A stretch of 20,609 nucleotides of DNA from CAYPHJ01 sp964410485 (GCA_964410485.1 CAYPHJ010000083.1:1-20609), one strand, 5' to 3'; positions 7,576 to 16,016 are shown, counted from the stretch's first letter. Program-made: numbers and translations. The notes: a model not told the origin generated them from the sequence alone.

Positions 7576-8364
7576 ATGTCTTTGACGACTTCTGAGATCC
7601 AAACAGTTGAGGCCTATTGGAACGCGAGGCCTTGTAACATTCGTCATTCCAGGCAACCAGTGGGAACAAAGGCGTACTTCGATGAAGTGGAACAGAGGAA
7701 ATACTTCGTTGAACCTCATATTCCGGCCTTTGCCCAATTCCGGCGCTGGGAAGGAAAGCGGATACTGGAAGTAGGTTGTGGCATTGGAACGGATACGATT
7801 AATTTTGCACGTAACGGGGCATCCGTAACCGCTGTTGATCTCTCGATTGAGTCTCTGAAGATCGCGCAAGAACGGGCAAAAGTGTTCAATTTGGAAGGCA
7901 ATATTTCTTTCTATCATGCCAACGCAGAGGAACTTAGCAAGTATGTGCCAGTTGAGCCTTATGACTTGATATATTCATTCGGCGTTATTCATCACACGCC
8001 CGATCCGAGGCAAGCAATTGCTCAAATCAAACACTACATGAAAGCATCTTCTGAGCTTAGGGTGATGCTTTATGCTAAGAACTCGTGGAAGCGAATCATG
8101 ATCGAGGCGGGTTTTGATCAACCGGAAGCCCAAAGTGGTTGTCCCATAGCATATACATATACCGAAGCTGAGGCGAGAGAATTGCTTGACGGATTTCGAA
8201 TCGTAGAACTCAAACAGGCTCATATATTTCCGTTCGTTGTGGAGAAGTACGTTAATCACGAGTATGAAGTCGCACCATGGTTTGCGGCGATGCCTAGGGA
8301 TATGTTCCTTGCCCTTGAAAAGAATCTTGGCTGGCACATGTTGATCACAGCATGCCTGCTGTAA
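7576..8364 (+). CDS. Class I SAM-dependent methyltransferase
   Basis: A predicted 262-residue methyltransferase of the kind found in surface-glycan clusters. It begins with the recognisable AYWNARPCNIRHS (13-25) and YFDEVEQRKYFVEPHIP (34-50) blocks. The SAM-binding motif is LEVGCGIGTDT (64-74), the Asp of VTAVDLS (near 88) is the likely ribose-binding acid, and YSFGVIHHTPDP (133-144) is motif IV with the usual His pair. The start at ATG 7576 is supported by GGAGGAGG upstream. It probably shares a transcript with the epimerase gene, 23 bases away. The third methyltransferase in the locus; it may methylate a sugar nucleotide, lipid-linked intermediate or chain end, which the sequence does not tell. 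Confidence 0.85.
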   Translation: MSLTTSEIQTVEAYWNARPCNIRHSRQPVGTKAYFDEVEQRKYFVEPHIPAFAQFRRWEGKRILEVGCGIGTDTINFARNGASVTAVDLSIESLKIAQERAKVFNLEGNISFYHANAEELSKYVPVEPYDLIYSFGVIHHTPDPRQAIAQIKHYMKASSELRVMLYAKNSWKRIMIEAGFDQPEAQSGCPIAYTYTEAEARELLDGFRIVELKQAHIFPFVVEKYVNHEYEVAPWFAAMPRDMFLALEKNLGWHMLITACLL

Positions 8365-8384
8365 TGCGTGCGGTTTTGACTAAG

Positions 8385-8429
8385 GTATGGCCTGAATAAG
8401 ATTCCGCCAGGAATAGAAACAGGCCATAT
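8385..8429 (+). promoter_or_regulatory. Nested hairpin in the leader of the next gene
   Basis: TATGGCCTG (8386-8394) pairs perfectly with CAGGCCATA (8420-8428), with a further G-T pair outside. Within the loop ATTCC (8401-8405) pairs with GGAAT (8410-8414) around GCCA. The structure ends 23 bases before ATG 8453. There is no T-run, so it is more like a leader RNA structure or protein-binding palindrome than a terminator. Function unknown. Confidence 0.45.
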
Positions 8430-8452
8430 GAATACAATGCGGTAATCGTCTC

Positions 8453-10168
8453 ATGACAGCTCCATACCTTTCGGTGGTTGCCGCATCGCGCAATGATGAT
8501 CATGGCGGTGACCCGCTCGCCCGGACTCAAATATTTATCAACAATTTGGCGCGCCAGTGTGAACGATATCATTTGCGCGCAGAGTTAATCATTGTTGACT
8601 GGAACTCGGTCCCGGATCGTCCCGGCTTGGCCGCCGTGTTGAGCCTCCCGGAGGAGACAACGTATTGCAACGCAAGGGTGATAACTGTCCCATCTACGCT
8701 TCATTGCCGGCTCAAATACGCCGACAAGTTGGCTTTCTTTCAGATGATTGCCAAGAACGTGGGAATCCGTCGTGCGCGGGGAAATTTTATTCTAGCGACC
8801 AATATTGATATTATCTTTTCCGACGAGTTAATCCGGTTTATCTCAGAACAAAAGCTTGACCGCAAACACGTCTATCGAGTGGACCGCTATGATATTCGCA
8901 GCGGATTGTCCATCCGTTTGACCCTGGAAGAAACATTGGCGTATGCGTGGGATAATGGGATTCGTGCTCATCGACGTTACCAACCCGAACAATTGGTCCA
9001 GCATCTTTACGGGAACGAACTGTTCAAGAAATTCTGCGTGCCCGCTGAGGAGTTTCGCGGAAGAGCTTACGACGTGGTGGTGGCCAGTGAGAACGAAGTC
9101 TGGACAATTTGTCCGAAGCCGTCGGCTAATATGGATCATCTCCACACCAACGGGTGCGGCGATTTTACGTTGCTCTCCAGGGAAGGCTGGGATGCGATAC
9201 GGGGCTATCCAGAATTTGAGGCTTTTTCATTCAATATTGATAGTATCGGGCTGTTAGCTGCTCATTATTCAGGTTATCAGGAGATTTCCTTGTTGCCACC
9301 TTGCGTGTGTTTTCACATTGAGCACGAAATGGGCTCTGGTTGGACGCCCGAGGGAGAGCAAAGATTGTTTAACCGGTTGCGAGAAGCGGAAATTCTTAAT
9401 CCCGAGTGGCCTGTCCTCACGCCGTTGGTTGACCAAATGCGAGAGCAAGGCAAAGCGCTGGAGTTCAATCATTCGAGATGGGGCATGGCTGATTTTGATC
9501 TGCCGGAGCAGGCTCTTGGTGACAGGAATCCGATTCCAACCGCTAAATTGGAACAACTAGCTCTACAAGGTGAGTCCTATCCTGTCTCTGCGATTAAACC
9601 GACTTATGATTTGGATAGATTGACCTTACTACATGAACGACGGCGCTTCATAAGAAAGGGTGCGTTCCCTCTGAGTAGTAACGAGTTTATGGCGGGTAGC
9701 GATGAGGAGCGGGTAGTTCTGTATATTCCAGACTCTTCCGGTGGGTATTCGGAGACCCACTCACTTGCATACTATGCGCAACTAACGCGTAAGACTATTG
9801 TGAATTTTCGCTTAGAGAGCTTTTCACATCAATTTCCATTACGCTTTGATCCCTGCCAGCGACCAGGTCTCGTAACCATAGATGCCATTAACGTTTTTGA
9901 TCTAGATAACAATCGGCCGGTACTTACGCTTGAAGGCGACGATGCAAGAAAACTTGTTATCGGGGGTACCGCCGTTTGGTTGAGACCGGCGCGCCGGACT
10001 CTTCGCGATTGGAGGCAAATGGGTTCCAGCATTAACAGTTCCAATGGTCGGAAGCCGCTGTACATCATTAGTACAGGGTCTGATCCTCAAATTATACTGC
10101 CACGATTGCCGAACAACGTTGGATTTCCACTGATCGTTTCGGTACAGATGGAATTCTTAACCTCTTAA
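8453..10168 (+). CDS. GT-A glycosyltransferase with C-terminal beta-rich module
   Basis: A 571-residue probable glycosyltransferase. The N-terminal half looks like a GT-A (GT2-like) fold: YLSVVAASRNDD (5-16) is the first strand and loop, AELIIVDWNS (43-52) the second, KNVGIRRARGNFILATNIDI (101-120) leads to the nucleotide-sugar/metal site with TNIDIIFSDE (116-125), and GDFTLLSREGWDAIRGYPE (236-254) and CFHIEHEMG (286-294) are the acceptor-side blocks seen in galactosyltransferase-like enzymes. After a linker, residues about 415-571 form a beta-rich module with RFDPCQRPG (464-472) followed by VTIDAINVFD, a pattern I associate with accessory modules of large glycosyltransferases. The sugar transferred is unknown. 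The ribosome binding site is weak; a nested hairpin precedes the start. A Nudix gene follows after 28 bases. Confidence 0.75.
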   Translation: MTAPYLSVVAASRNDDHGGDPLARTQIFINNLARQCERYHLRAELIIVDWNSVPDRPGLAAVLSLPEETTYCNARVITVPSTLHCRLKYADKLAFFQMIAKNVGIRRARGNFILATNIDIIFSDELIRFISEQKLDRKHVYRVDRYDIRSGLSIRLTLEETLAYAWDNGIRAHRRYQPEQLVQHLYGNELFKKFCVPAEEFRGRAYDVVVASENEVWTICPKPSANMDHLHTNGCGDFTLLSREGWDAIRGYPEFEAFSFNIDSIGLLAAHYSGYQEISLLPPCVCFHIEHEMGSGWTPEGEQRLFNRLREAEILNPEWPVLTPLVDQMREQGKALEFNHSRWGMADFDLPEQALGDRNPIPTAKLEQLALQGESYPVSAIKPTYDLDRLTLLHERRRFIRKGAFPLSSNEFMAGSDEERVVLYIPDSSGGYSETHSLAYYAQLTRKTIVNFRLESFSHQFPLRFDPCQRPGLVTIDAINVFDLDNNRPVLTLEGDDARKLVIGGTAVWLRPARRTLRDWRQMGSSINSSNGRKPLYIISTGSDPQIILPRLPNNVGFPLIVSVQMEFLTS

Positions 10169-10196
10169 TGGTTCTGCGCCTTCGTCCAGTGAACCT

Positions 10197-10772
10197 ATGA
10201 AATGGGTCCCCGCTCACGACAAACTCAAAGAATGGGAGGTACTTGAGCGCGAACTTGTGGTTGATTGCCCGCCATGGCTGAGCCTGTGGCGCGAAAAGAT
10301 TCGTCTGCCTGGCGGGTGCAAAATCGATGAGTATTATCAGCTCGACCAACCCGATTATGTCGTGATTGTGCCGTGGCAGGACGGTAGGGTATTGGGTTTG
10401 TGGCGTTATAAACATGGGCCTCGCCGGGTTAATTTAGGATTGCCCGCGGGTTATCTGGAAGCTGGTGAGGATCCACTTTCAGCGGCGCGCCGTGAACTGC
10501 ATGAAGAGGCGGGGTTGGCTTCTGACGATTGGCACGGTATTGGTTCCTACTGTGTCGACGGGAATCGCGGTCAAGCACGCGTGCACATTTTTGTTGCACG
10601 CGACTGTCGACCCATTGAAGGGCGTCCGTCCGATGATCTCGAAGAGCAGGTGGGAGAGCGGCTGAGTCCGCAGCAGTGGAGCGAATACCTTATGTCCGGG
10701 GGAGTAGCAACGCTTGGAGCGGCCATAGCAGTTAGTGCCGGCATACTGGCAAACTCTAAACACTCACGATAG
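10197..10772 (+). CDS. Nudix hydrolase (ADP-ribose pyrophosphatase-like)
   Basis: A 191-residue Nudix enzyme that would split a nucleoside diphosphate linked to another group, such as ADP-ribose or a sugar nucleotide. The Nudix box GX5EX7REUXEEXGU is complete at 85-107: Gly85, Glu91, RELHEE (99-104) and GL (106-107). Before it, VVIVPWQDGRVLGLWRYKHG and NLGLPAGYLEAGE give the strand-loop order and the LPAG pattern of ADP-ribose/ADP-sugar pyrophosphatases. After the box, GSYCVDGNRGQARVHIFVARD is the usual following strand pair. The gene lies 28 bases after the glycosyltransferase gene, so co-transcription is likely. Its role in a glycan locus is unclear: it might remove side products or adjust sugar nucleotide supply. 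Family is certain; substrate is not. Confidence 0.9.
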   Translation: MKWVPAHDKLKEWEVLERELVVDCPPWLSLWREKIRLPGGCKIDEYYQLDQPDYVVIVPWQDGRVLGLWRYKHGPRRVNLGLPAGYLEAGEDPLSAARRELHEEAGLASDDWHGIGSYCVDGNRGQARVHIFVARDCRPIEGRPSDDLEEQVGERLSPQQWSEYLMSGGVATLGAAIAVSAGILANSKHSR

Positions 10773-10855
10773 ACGCTTATTTTTGAGACTTTTTGTTTTC
10801 GGTACCCTGCGAAACAGGTGTGTCGCGCACAGTGTGATTTCACAAGAGTAATTCA

Positions 10856-10871
10856 TGTACCAATGGGTACA
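10856..10871. repeat. Small inverted repeat TGTACC-AATG-GGTACA
   Basis: A perfect 6-bp stem around a 4-base loop in the 260-base gap between the Nudix and dehydrogenase genes. It may be chance, or part of a regulatory region. Confidence 0.3.
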
Positions 10872-10918
10872 ACACAGCGGATGAAATTAGCCCGCAGGTG
10901 ATGCGGATCAACACCGAT

Positions 10919-10975
10919 AAATCCCCCAATGGCCCCCTTTACAAAAAGGGGGCGGGCCGCAGGACCGGGGGATTT
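10919..10975. repeat. Nested palindromic intergenic element
   Basis: AAATCCCCC (10919-10927) and GGGGGATTT (10967-10975) are perfect inverted ends. Inside, GCCCCCTTT (10932-10940) pairs with AAAGGGGGC (10945-10953) around an ACAA loop. This nested C-run/G-run architecture resembles palindromic repeats dispersed in intergenic regions of many proteobacteria. Transcribed, it would form a very stable hairpin and could also act as a transcript barrier between the two gene groups, though a strong T-run is lacking. No transposase is nearby, as expected for a non-autonomous element. Only one copy is in the window, so its dispersal is inferred. Confidence 0.7.
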
Positions 10976-11032
10976 TCCTTATAGTCGGCTATTTTCACAA
11001 GAGATTCTTAAGAAAGCATCTTTAGACCGGGT

Positions 11033-12409
11033 ATGATTGAGAACGTTTCTATTATTGGTCTCGGAAAGCTCGGTGCTTCGATGGCCGGCTGCTTGGCTAG
11101 TCGAGGCTTCAATGTGATCGGGGTGGATGTGTCACAGAAAGCAGTCGACACCATCAACGCCGGGCGGGCGCCGGCTCAGGAAACCGGTCTGGATGAACTA
11201 ATCCGAAAAAACAAAGAGCGGATTCGGGCAACGCTTAGTCATGACGACGCTATTCGGAACACGGAGCTAAGTTTCGTTATTGTTCCCACCCCTAGCGATA
11301 CGCGCGGGGCGTTTTCCCTTCAATACGCCGCATACGCCTTCGAGGCCATCGGCAAGGCTCTTGCGAAGCTTGGTGCCTATCATACGGTTGTGCTCACGAG
11401 CACAGTCTTGCCGGGTTCTACGCGATACGGTTTGTTACCAATTCTTGAGAAATTTTCAGGCAAACAATGCGGTAGAGATTTTGGTCTTTGCTATAGTCCG
11501 GAATTTATCGCGTTGGGATCCGTGATTCGCGACTACCTGAACCCGGATTTCTATTTGATCGGGGAATACGATGAGCGTTCCGGAACCACTCTCGAATCGG
11601 TCAATTCACGGGTTGCGCTCAATAACGCGCCGTCGAGAAGAATGAGCATCGAAAATGCCGAGCTCGCTAAGATCTCCCTAAATAGTTACGTCACCCTGAA
11701 AATCAGTTTCGCAAACATATTGGCCGATCTGTGTGAGCGTATCCCCGGCGGTGATGTCGATGCTGTAAGCGACGCGATCGGCATGGACAAGCGTATTGGT
11801 CGTCACTACCTCACCGGTGGGTTCGGCTATGGTGGGCCCTGCTTCCCACGTGACAACGTAGCACTAAACTTCCTGGGTAAATATTTACGCGCGTCAACCG
11901 AGCTGCTTGAGATGAACGATACCTATAATCGCACCATCTCGCCGCGCTTTGTCGAAAAACTGAAGCCTTATTTGCGTGAAGGCTCAACCGTGGCCGTTCT
12001 CGGTTTAGCGTACAAACCCTTATCGCATGTTATCGAGGAATCCGCCGGAATGTACCTCTGCCTGACGCTATCTGGTAGTGGATTTCGCGTGGTGGGCTTT
12101 GATCCCTTGGCTTCCGAGGAGGCTCAAGTGGCACTTCGTATGCATGCCTTGGTGGCGGATTCAATCGCCTCTTGTTTACAAGACGCTGAATGCGTTTTAG
12201 TGACGACCCCCGATGACGTCTTTAAAGCACTCAAGCCGGAAGACTTTATCGGCAACAAAAAATCCGTGACAATCGTAGACTTCTGGCGCTGCCTACCTGA
12301 TTCGATTGGTCGTCATCCCGCCATTCGATATGTTCCCATGGGACGTTGCGTCGACGATGCCACCGCCAGTAGAAAACTCGATGGACTTTGGCATCGCGAT
12401 AAGCACTAA
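11033..12409 (+). CDS. Nucleotide-sugar 6-dehydrogenase (UDP-glucose/GDP-mannose dehydrogenase family)
   Basis: A 458-residue enzyme that oxidises the C6 alcohol of a nucleotide sugar to a carboxylate with two NAD, giving a uronic acid donor. The N-terminal Rossmann motif is GLGKLG (9-14) with VDVS (31-34) for NAD. VPTPSD (84-89), STVLPGST (123-130) and YSPEFIALGS (154-163) are family blocks. NAELAKISLNSYVTLKISFANILADLCE (208-235) carries the conserved Lys213 and Asn217, and the catalytic Cys270 lies in GYGGPCFPRD. The usual UDP-glucose enzyme motif reads GGSCFPKD, so Pro and Arg here mark a variant branch. VLGLAYKP and FDP in the C-terminal domain are intact. The substrate may be UDP-glucose or a related sugar. 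The next gene begins 16 bases after the stop. The palindromic element lies upstream. Confidence 0.9.
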   Translation: MIENVSIIGLGKLGASMAGCLASRGFNVIGVDVSQKAVDTINAGRAPAQETGLDELIRKNKERIRATLSHDDAIRNTELSFVIVPTPSDTRGAFSLQYAAYAFEAIGKALAKLGAYHTVVLTSTVLPGSTRYGLLPILEKFSGKQCGRDFGLCYSPEFIALGSVIRDYLNPDFYLIGEYDERSGTTLESVNSRVALNNAPSRRMSIENAELAKISLNSYVTLKISFANILADLCERIPGGDVDAVSDAIGMDKRIGRHYLTGGFGYGGPCFPRDNVALNFLGKYLRASTELLEMNDTYNRTISPRFVEKLKPYLREGSTVAVLGLAYKPLSHVIEESAGMYLCLTLSGSGFRVVGFDPLASEEAQVALRMHALVADSIASCLQDAECVLVTTPDDVFKALKPEDFIGNKKSVTIVDFWRCLPDSIGRHPAIRYVPMGRCVDDATASRKLDGLWHRDKH

Positions 12410-12425
12410 ATCCCCAGGACCCTTC

Positions 12426-13892
12426 ATGAACATATTGTTCGTGCTCTACGGCGATTTCGGAAGCAACAGCGCGAATCCTCTGGGGCTTTACGCACGCGAG
12501 CTTCACCTCTCCGGCCATCTTTGCGCGGTTGCTGTGCCGTCCAATCTGGAAAGCGTGAGTCTGCATGGGAGTCCGACTTTTCGACCTATCCTCTACGCAG
12601 ATGTGCTGGCCATGCCCGAATCCGCTTTTTCGGATGGACGCCCTGCGGACGTTATCCACGCGTGTACCCCGCGGGAAGTGGTGCGGCGCTTTATAACTTC
12701 CTATATGATCAAGCGGCCGACGCCACTGGTTCTCTATCTCGAAGATAACGAATCGTGGATTTCGACCCGCGCCCTGAAAATTGATGGCGCAACCTTGGCT
12801 CGATACACGGCGCGAGAAATTACAGATAGGTTGCCGGACGCGCTCGCGCATCCTTTTTACTGCGATAGCTTTATTGGACTTGCCGACGCCGTTGCGGTTG
12901 TTCAGGATAAACTCAAGATTAAGGTCCCACCCTGGGTGCACTGCGAGACTGTCATGGTCGGCGCTGATCTAGGCTTATTTCACGCCAGACCACCTGATGT
13001 TTCTTTGCGTAGGAAGTACCATGTTGCGGAAAATGAAAAGGTTATTGTCTATCACGGTGGCATGAATGAATTCACAAGACCCAGTATAGAAACCCTGTGC
13101 AGGGCAGTTGGACTTATTAACCAGCAGAGTTATGCCTGTAGGCTGTTACGGACAGGGCCGATGGCTTTGGATTTCCTCGAACGCTTACCGCTGGGAGCGG
13201 CAGCAGCGGTTTCTGATCTGGGGGTTTTGCCCAGACATGCACTGCCAGGCTTGCTCGCGTTGGCCGATGTTTTCGTACAGCCTGGACAAATCGATCCTTT
13301 TGAAGACCTGAGGTTGCCGGGGAAAGTCCCGGAATTCTTGGCCATGGGGCGTCCAGTGATCATGCCAAATGCAAATATTGCCCATTTGTTCAAAGATGGC
13401 GAAGACGCGGTTCTTCTACAGACGGGAAGCGCCGAGGAGATTGCTGAGAAGTGCAGGGCGCTATTCTCTGATGAGGAGCGAGCGAGCAGGATCGGCCGGG
13501 CCGGTCGAGTCGTGGCTGAGAAATATTTCAATGCTCGGGTTCAGGCACACCTTTTAGAGAATCTTTACAAAACCGCATGCAATCAGTTTGATTCTAGAAT
13601 CGCACATGAAGTGTGGCAGGTTGGAGACGAGGCTATTCCGGTCCCGTTGCTGCTGGCGCGTAAATTAAGGTTGTTGGCGGATTCGCTGAGCACAAGAACC
13701 AACCTTGACGTGGGTGCAATGGTCAGGGAACACGCGCGCTACATTGATTCTATCCATCAACGGTTGTCTGGTTTGGAGGCTAGAATTACTGAACGCGATG
13801 AACAAAACGCCCCTGTACGCAACACTGTCTATCAAGCGTCTCTCAAGAGAAATCATCTGAGACTCGCAACGCGCGTCAGGAAGATGGCGTCG
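12426..13892 (+). CDS. GT4-type glycosyltransferase, 3' end lost in assembly gap
   Basis: A glycosyltransferase with a GT-B fold; 489 residues are readable before the run of N. ATG 12426 is chosen: it has AGGA 6 bases upstream, follows the previous stop by 16 bases, and begins with the expected first strand (MNILFVLYGDFG). An in-frame ATG at 12306 would overlap the dehydrogenase. The C-terminal nucleotide-sugar domain shows VIVYHGGMNEF (206-216), LPRHALPGLLALADVFVQPG (268-287) and LPGKVPEFLAMGRPVIMP (297-314), whose Glu303 matches the second Glu of the GT4 motif. Residues 385-489 form an extra helical tail with a short coiled-coil-like stretch (HQRLSGLEARITERDEQ), which often links to another glycosyltransferase domain. 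The missing end may hold such a domain. TAA at 13995 appears in frame only if the gap is truly 100 bases, which cannot be assumed. Confidence 0.85.
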
Positions 13893-13992
13893 NNNNNNNN
13901 NNNNNNNNNNNNNNNNNNNNNNNNNNNNNNNNNNNNNNNNNNNNNNNNNNNNNNNNNNNNNNNNNNNNNNNNNNNNNNNNNNNNNNNNNNNN
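13893..13992. other. Assembly gap of 100 N
   Basis: Exactly 100 undefined bases, the customary placeholder for a gap of unknown size. The true length and contents are unknown; it removes the 3' end of the preceding glycosyltransferase gene and possibly whole genes. Confidence 0.99.
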
Positions 13993-14012
13993 TTTAAGGC
14001 AACCGAACCTCC

Positions 14013-16016
14013 ATGTTGCGGATCAAGTCTCGACAGTCACACGGTAAGTTGATGGCCGATGGAATTCTCAGCCCAAAGCTGATTGAACTCGCGAGAAACC
14101 TTACCAAGGTTCCAACGCTGTTTAGAGGTCCCACCTCCATCCTCACCATCCGGGAGATACCAACTTTAGCTGCCAAGACAGTTCATACGTTGCGGGCAGA
14201 AGGCATAGGTGGGTTAAGTCGCCGGGTCCGAAACAAAATCGATTTGGGATATGAATATGTTAATTGGGTAAGGCACTATGATACGCTGACGGACGCCGAC
14301 CGTGCCGCAATCAGGCGGCATATTGACCGGTTGCCCTATCAGCCGGTGATTTCCATCATCATGCCCACGTACAATACTCCAGAAAAATGGCTGCGCCTGG
14401 CCGTCGAGTCAGTCAGAAAACAGCTGTATCCGAAGTGGGAGTTGTGCATCGCAGATGATGGGTCGTCTGAAAATCACGCGAGCGAGATTCTACAAGAATA
14501 TGAGACGAAAGACGCGCGCATTAAAGTCGTGTATCGCAAAGATACTGGCCATATCTCGGCTGCTTCGAATAGCGCGCTTGAAATCGCCACAGGAGAGTTT
14601 GTCGCGCTTTTCGATCACGATGACGAGCTGTCGGAGCACGCGTTGTATATGGTTGCCGTTGATCTCAATGTGCATAGAGACGCGGACCTGATTTATAGTG
14701 ACGAAGATAAGGTCGACGAAAAAGGATGCCGCTACGAACCTTATTTTAAGCCCGAGTGGAACCCCGCACTATTTCTGGCGCAGAATTATTTGTGTCATTT
14801 GGCTGTCTACCGTTCGCGCATCGTCAAGGAGGTTGGAGGTTTCCGTGAGGGATACGAGGGGAGCCAAGACTGGGATCTCGCAATGCGGATGAGTGAAAGT
14901 ATTCCAGTCGAGCGTATCCGTCACATCCCGCATATACTTTATCACTGGAGAGCCATTCCCGGGTCGGCCGCCTTTAGGATGGACGAAAAGAAATACGTTA
15001 AGGACGCGCAACGGAAAACACTTGAATCCCACTTTCAGCGGATCGGCGTAAACGTTGCGGTACTGCCCGCGGCCGGTGGCTATTGGAGAATCAAATACTC
15101 GACTTCAAACAGCCCCCTCGTGTCACTGATCATTCCTACGCGCAACGGCTTGGAATTGCTCCAACGCTGCGTCGAGAGCATTTATCGAGAAACGACCTAT
15201 CGCAATTTCGAGCTAATCATCGTCGATAATCAGTCGGATGATGCGGTTACCTTGAACTACTTGGCTACACTTGAAAGGGAACGCCGGATCAGGGTATTGC
15301 GCTATGACCGCGCGTTCAACTTTTCGGCCATCAACAATTTTGCGGTCCAACACGCCCGGGGAGAGATTATCGGATTAATGAACAATGACCTCGAAATCAT
15401 CACGCAGGACTGGCTAAACGAGATGGTAAGCCATGCTCTTCGGCCAGAAATTGGAGCCGTCGGAGCCAAGCTTTATTATCCTAACAAGCGTATTCAGCAC
15501 GCCGGGGTCATTTTGGGTCTGAACGGAACCCCTGGAGTCGCCGGCCACCTCTACCAGAACCAGCCGCATGATTACCCCGGCCAAGCATCGCGTGCCTTAC
15601 TTTGCCAACATTTCTCGGCTGTGACGGCGGCTTGCATGGTCTTGCGTCGAGAGGTGTTCGAAGAAGTGGGCGGGCTCGACGAAACGAATCTTGCCGTGGC
15701 CTTCAATGATGTAGACTTGTGCTTGCGCATTCAGGAGAAGGGTTACAGAAATCTATGGACGCCTTATGCGGAGCTGTATCATCACGAATCGGCGAGTCGA
15801 GGGTCCGACGACACTCCCGAGAAGGTGGAGCGTGCCGCAAAAGAATGCGATTACATGAGGCGGCGATGGGGAGAGCTTTTAGCGAACGATCCTGCTTATA
15901 ACCCAAACTTGGCGCTTGATGGAGGGATCTTTTTGTTCGCTGCTCCTCCACGAACTCGGAAGCCGTGGCTGGTAGACCAAACTCCCGGCGGTTCCAGAGG
16001 GATTTCAGGCGCTTAA
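14013..16016 (+). CDS. Tandem double-domain GT2 glycosyltransferase
   Basis: A 667-residue protein with two GT2 domains after a 110-residue helical lead (VNWVRHYDTLTDADRAAIRRHI is typical of the family). Domain 1: ISIIMPTYNTP (113-123), LCIADDGSS (144-152), the metal-site DHDDE (201-205), IYSDEDKVD (227-235), GSQDWDLAMR (283-292) and HILYHWRAIPGS (307-318). Domain 2: LVSLIIPTRNG (369-379), LIIVDNQSDD (401-410), NNDLEI (457-462), RIQHAGVILG (493-502) and the catalytic-base region FNDVDLCLR (564-572). Both domains keep acidic metal ligands, so two linkages may be made by one protein, as in chain-extending O-antigen transferases. TAA at 13995-13997 lies in the same frame just upstream, so the start is after it; ATG 14013 has no clear ribosome binding site and ATG 14052 is an alternative. 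Confidence 0.9.
   Translation: MLRIKSRQSHGKLMADGILSPKLIELARNLTKVPTLFRGPTSILTIREIPTLAAKTVHTLRAEGIGGLSRRVRNKIDLGYEYVNWVRHYDTLTDADRAAIRRHIDRLPYQPVISIIMPTYNTPEKWLRLAVESVRKQLYPKWELCIADDGSSENHASEILQEYETKDARIKVVYRKDTGHISAASNSALEIATGEFVALFDHDDELSEHALYMVAVDLNVHRDADLIYSDEDKVDEKGCRYEPYFKPEWNPALFLAQNYLCHLAVYRSRIVKEVGGFREGYEGSQDWDLAMRMSESIPVERIRHIPHILYHWRAIPGSAAFRMDEKKYVKDAQRKTLESHFQRIGVNVAVLPAAGGYWRIKYSTSNSPLVSLIIPTRNGLELLQRCVESIYRETTYRNFELIIVDNQSDDAVTLNYLATLERERRIRVLRYDRAFNFSAINNFAVQHARGEIIGLMNNDLEIITQDWLNEMVSHALRPEIGAVGAKLYYPNKRIQHAGVILGLNGTPGVAGHLYQNQPHDYPGQASRALLCQHFSAVTAACMVLRREVFEEVGGLDETNLAVAFNDVDLCLRIQEKGYRNLWTPYAELYHHESASRGSDDTPEKVERAAKECDYMRRRWGELLANDPAYNPNLALDGGIFLFAAPPRTRKPWLVDQTPGGSRGISGA

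Larger units (their letters stand above)
10838..11003 (+). repeat. Pair of 11-base direct repeats TTTCACAAGAG
   Basis: TTTCACAAGAG occurs at 10838-10848 and again at 10993-11003, on either side of the palindromic element at 10919-10975. The copies are not flush with that element (70 and 17 bases away), so they are not a simple target duplication of it. Confidence 0.45.

Noticed and set aside
12306..12425. Longer N-terminus for the GT4 glycosyltransferase
   Set aside because: It would overlap the dehydrogenase gene by about 100 bases; the ATG at 12426 has its own AGGA site and begins with the expected first beta strand.
12246..12941. 231-codon minus-strand open frame
   Set aside because: It lies opposite the clearly coding dehydrogenase and GT4 genes, and its translation has no recognisable domain; it is a shadow of their codon pattern.
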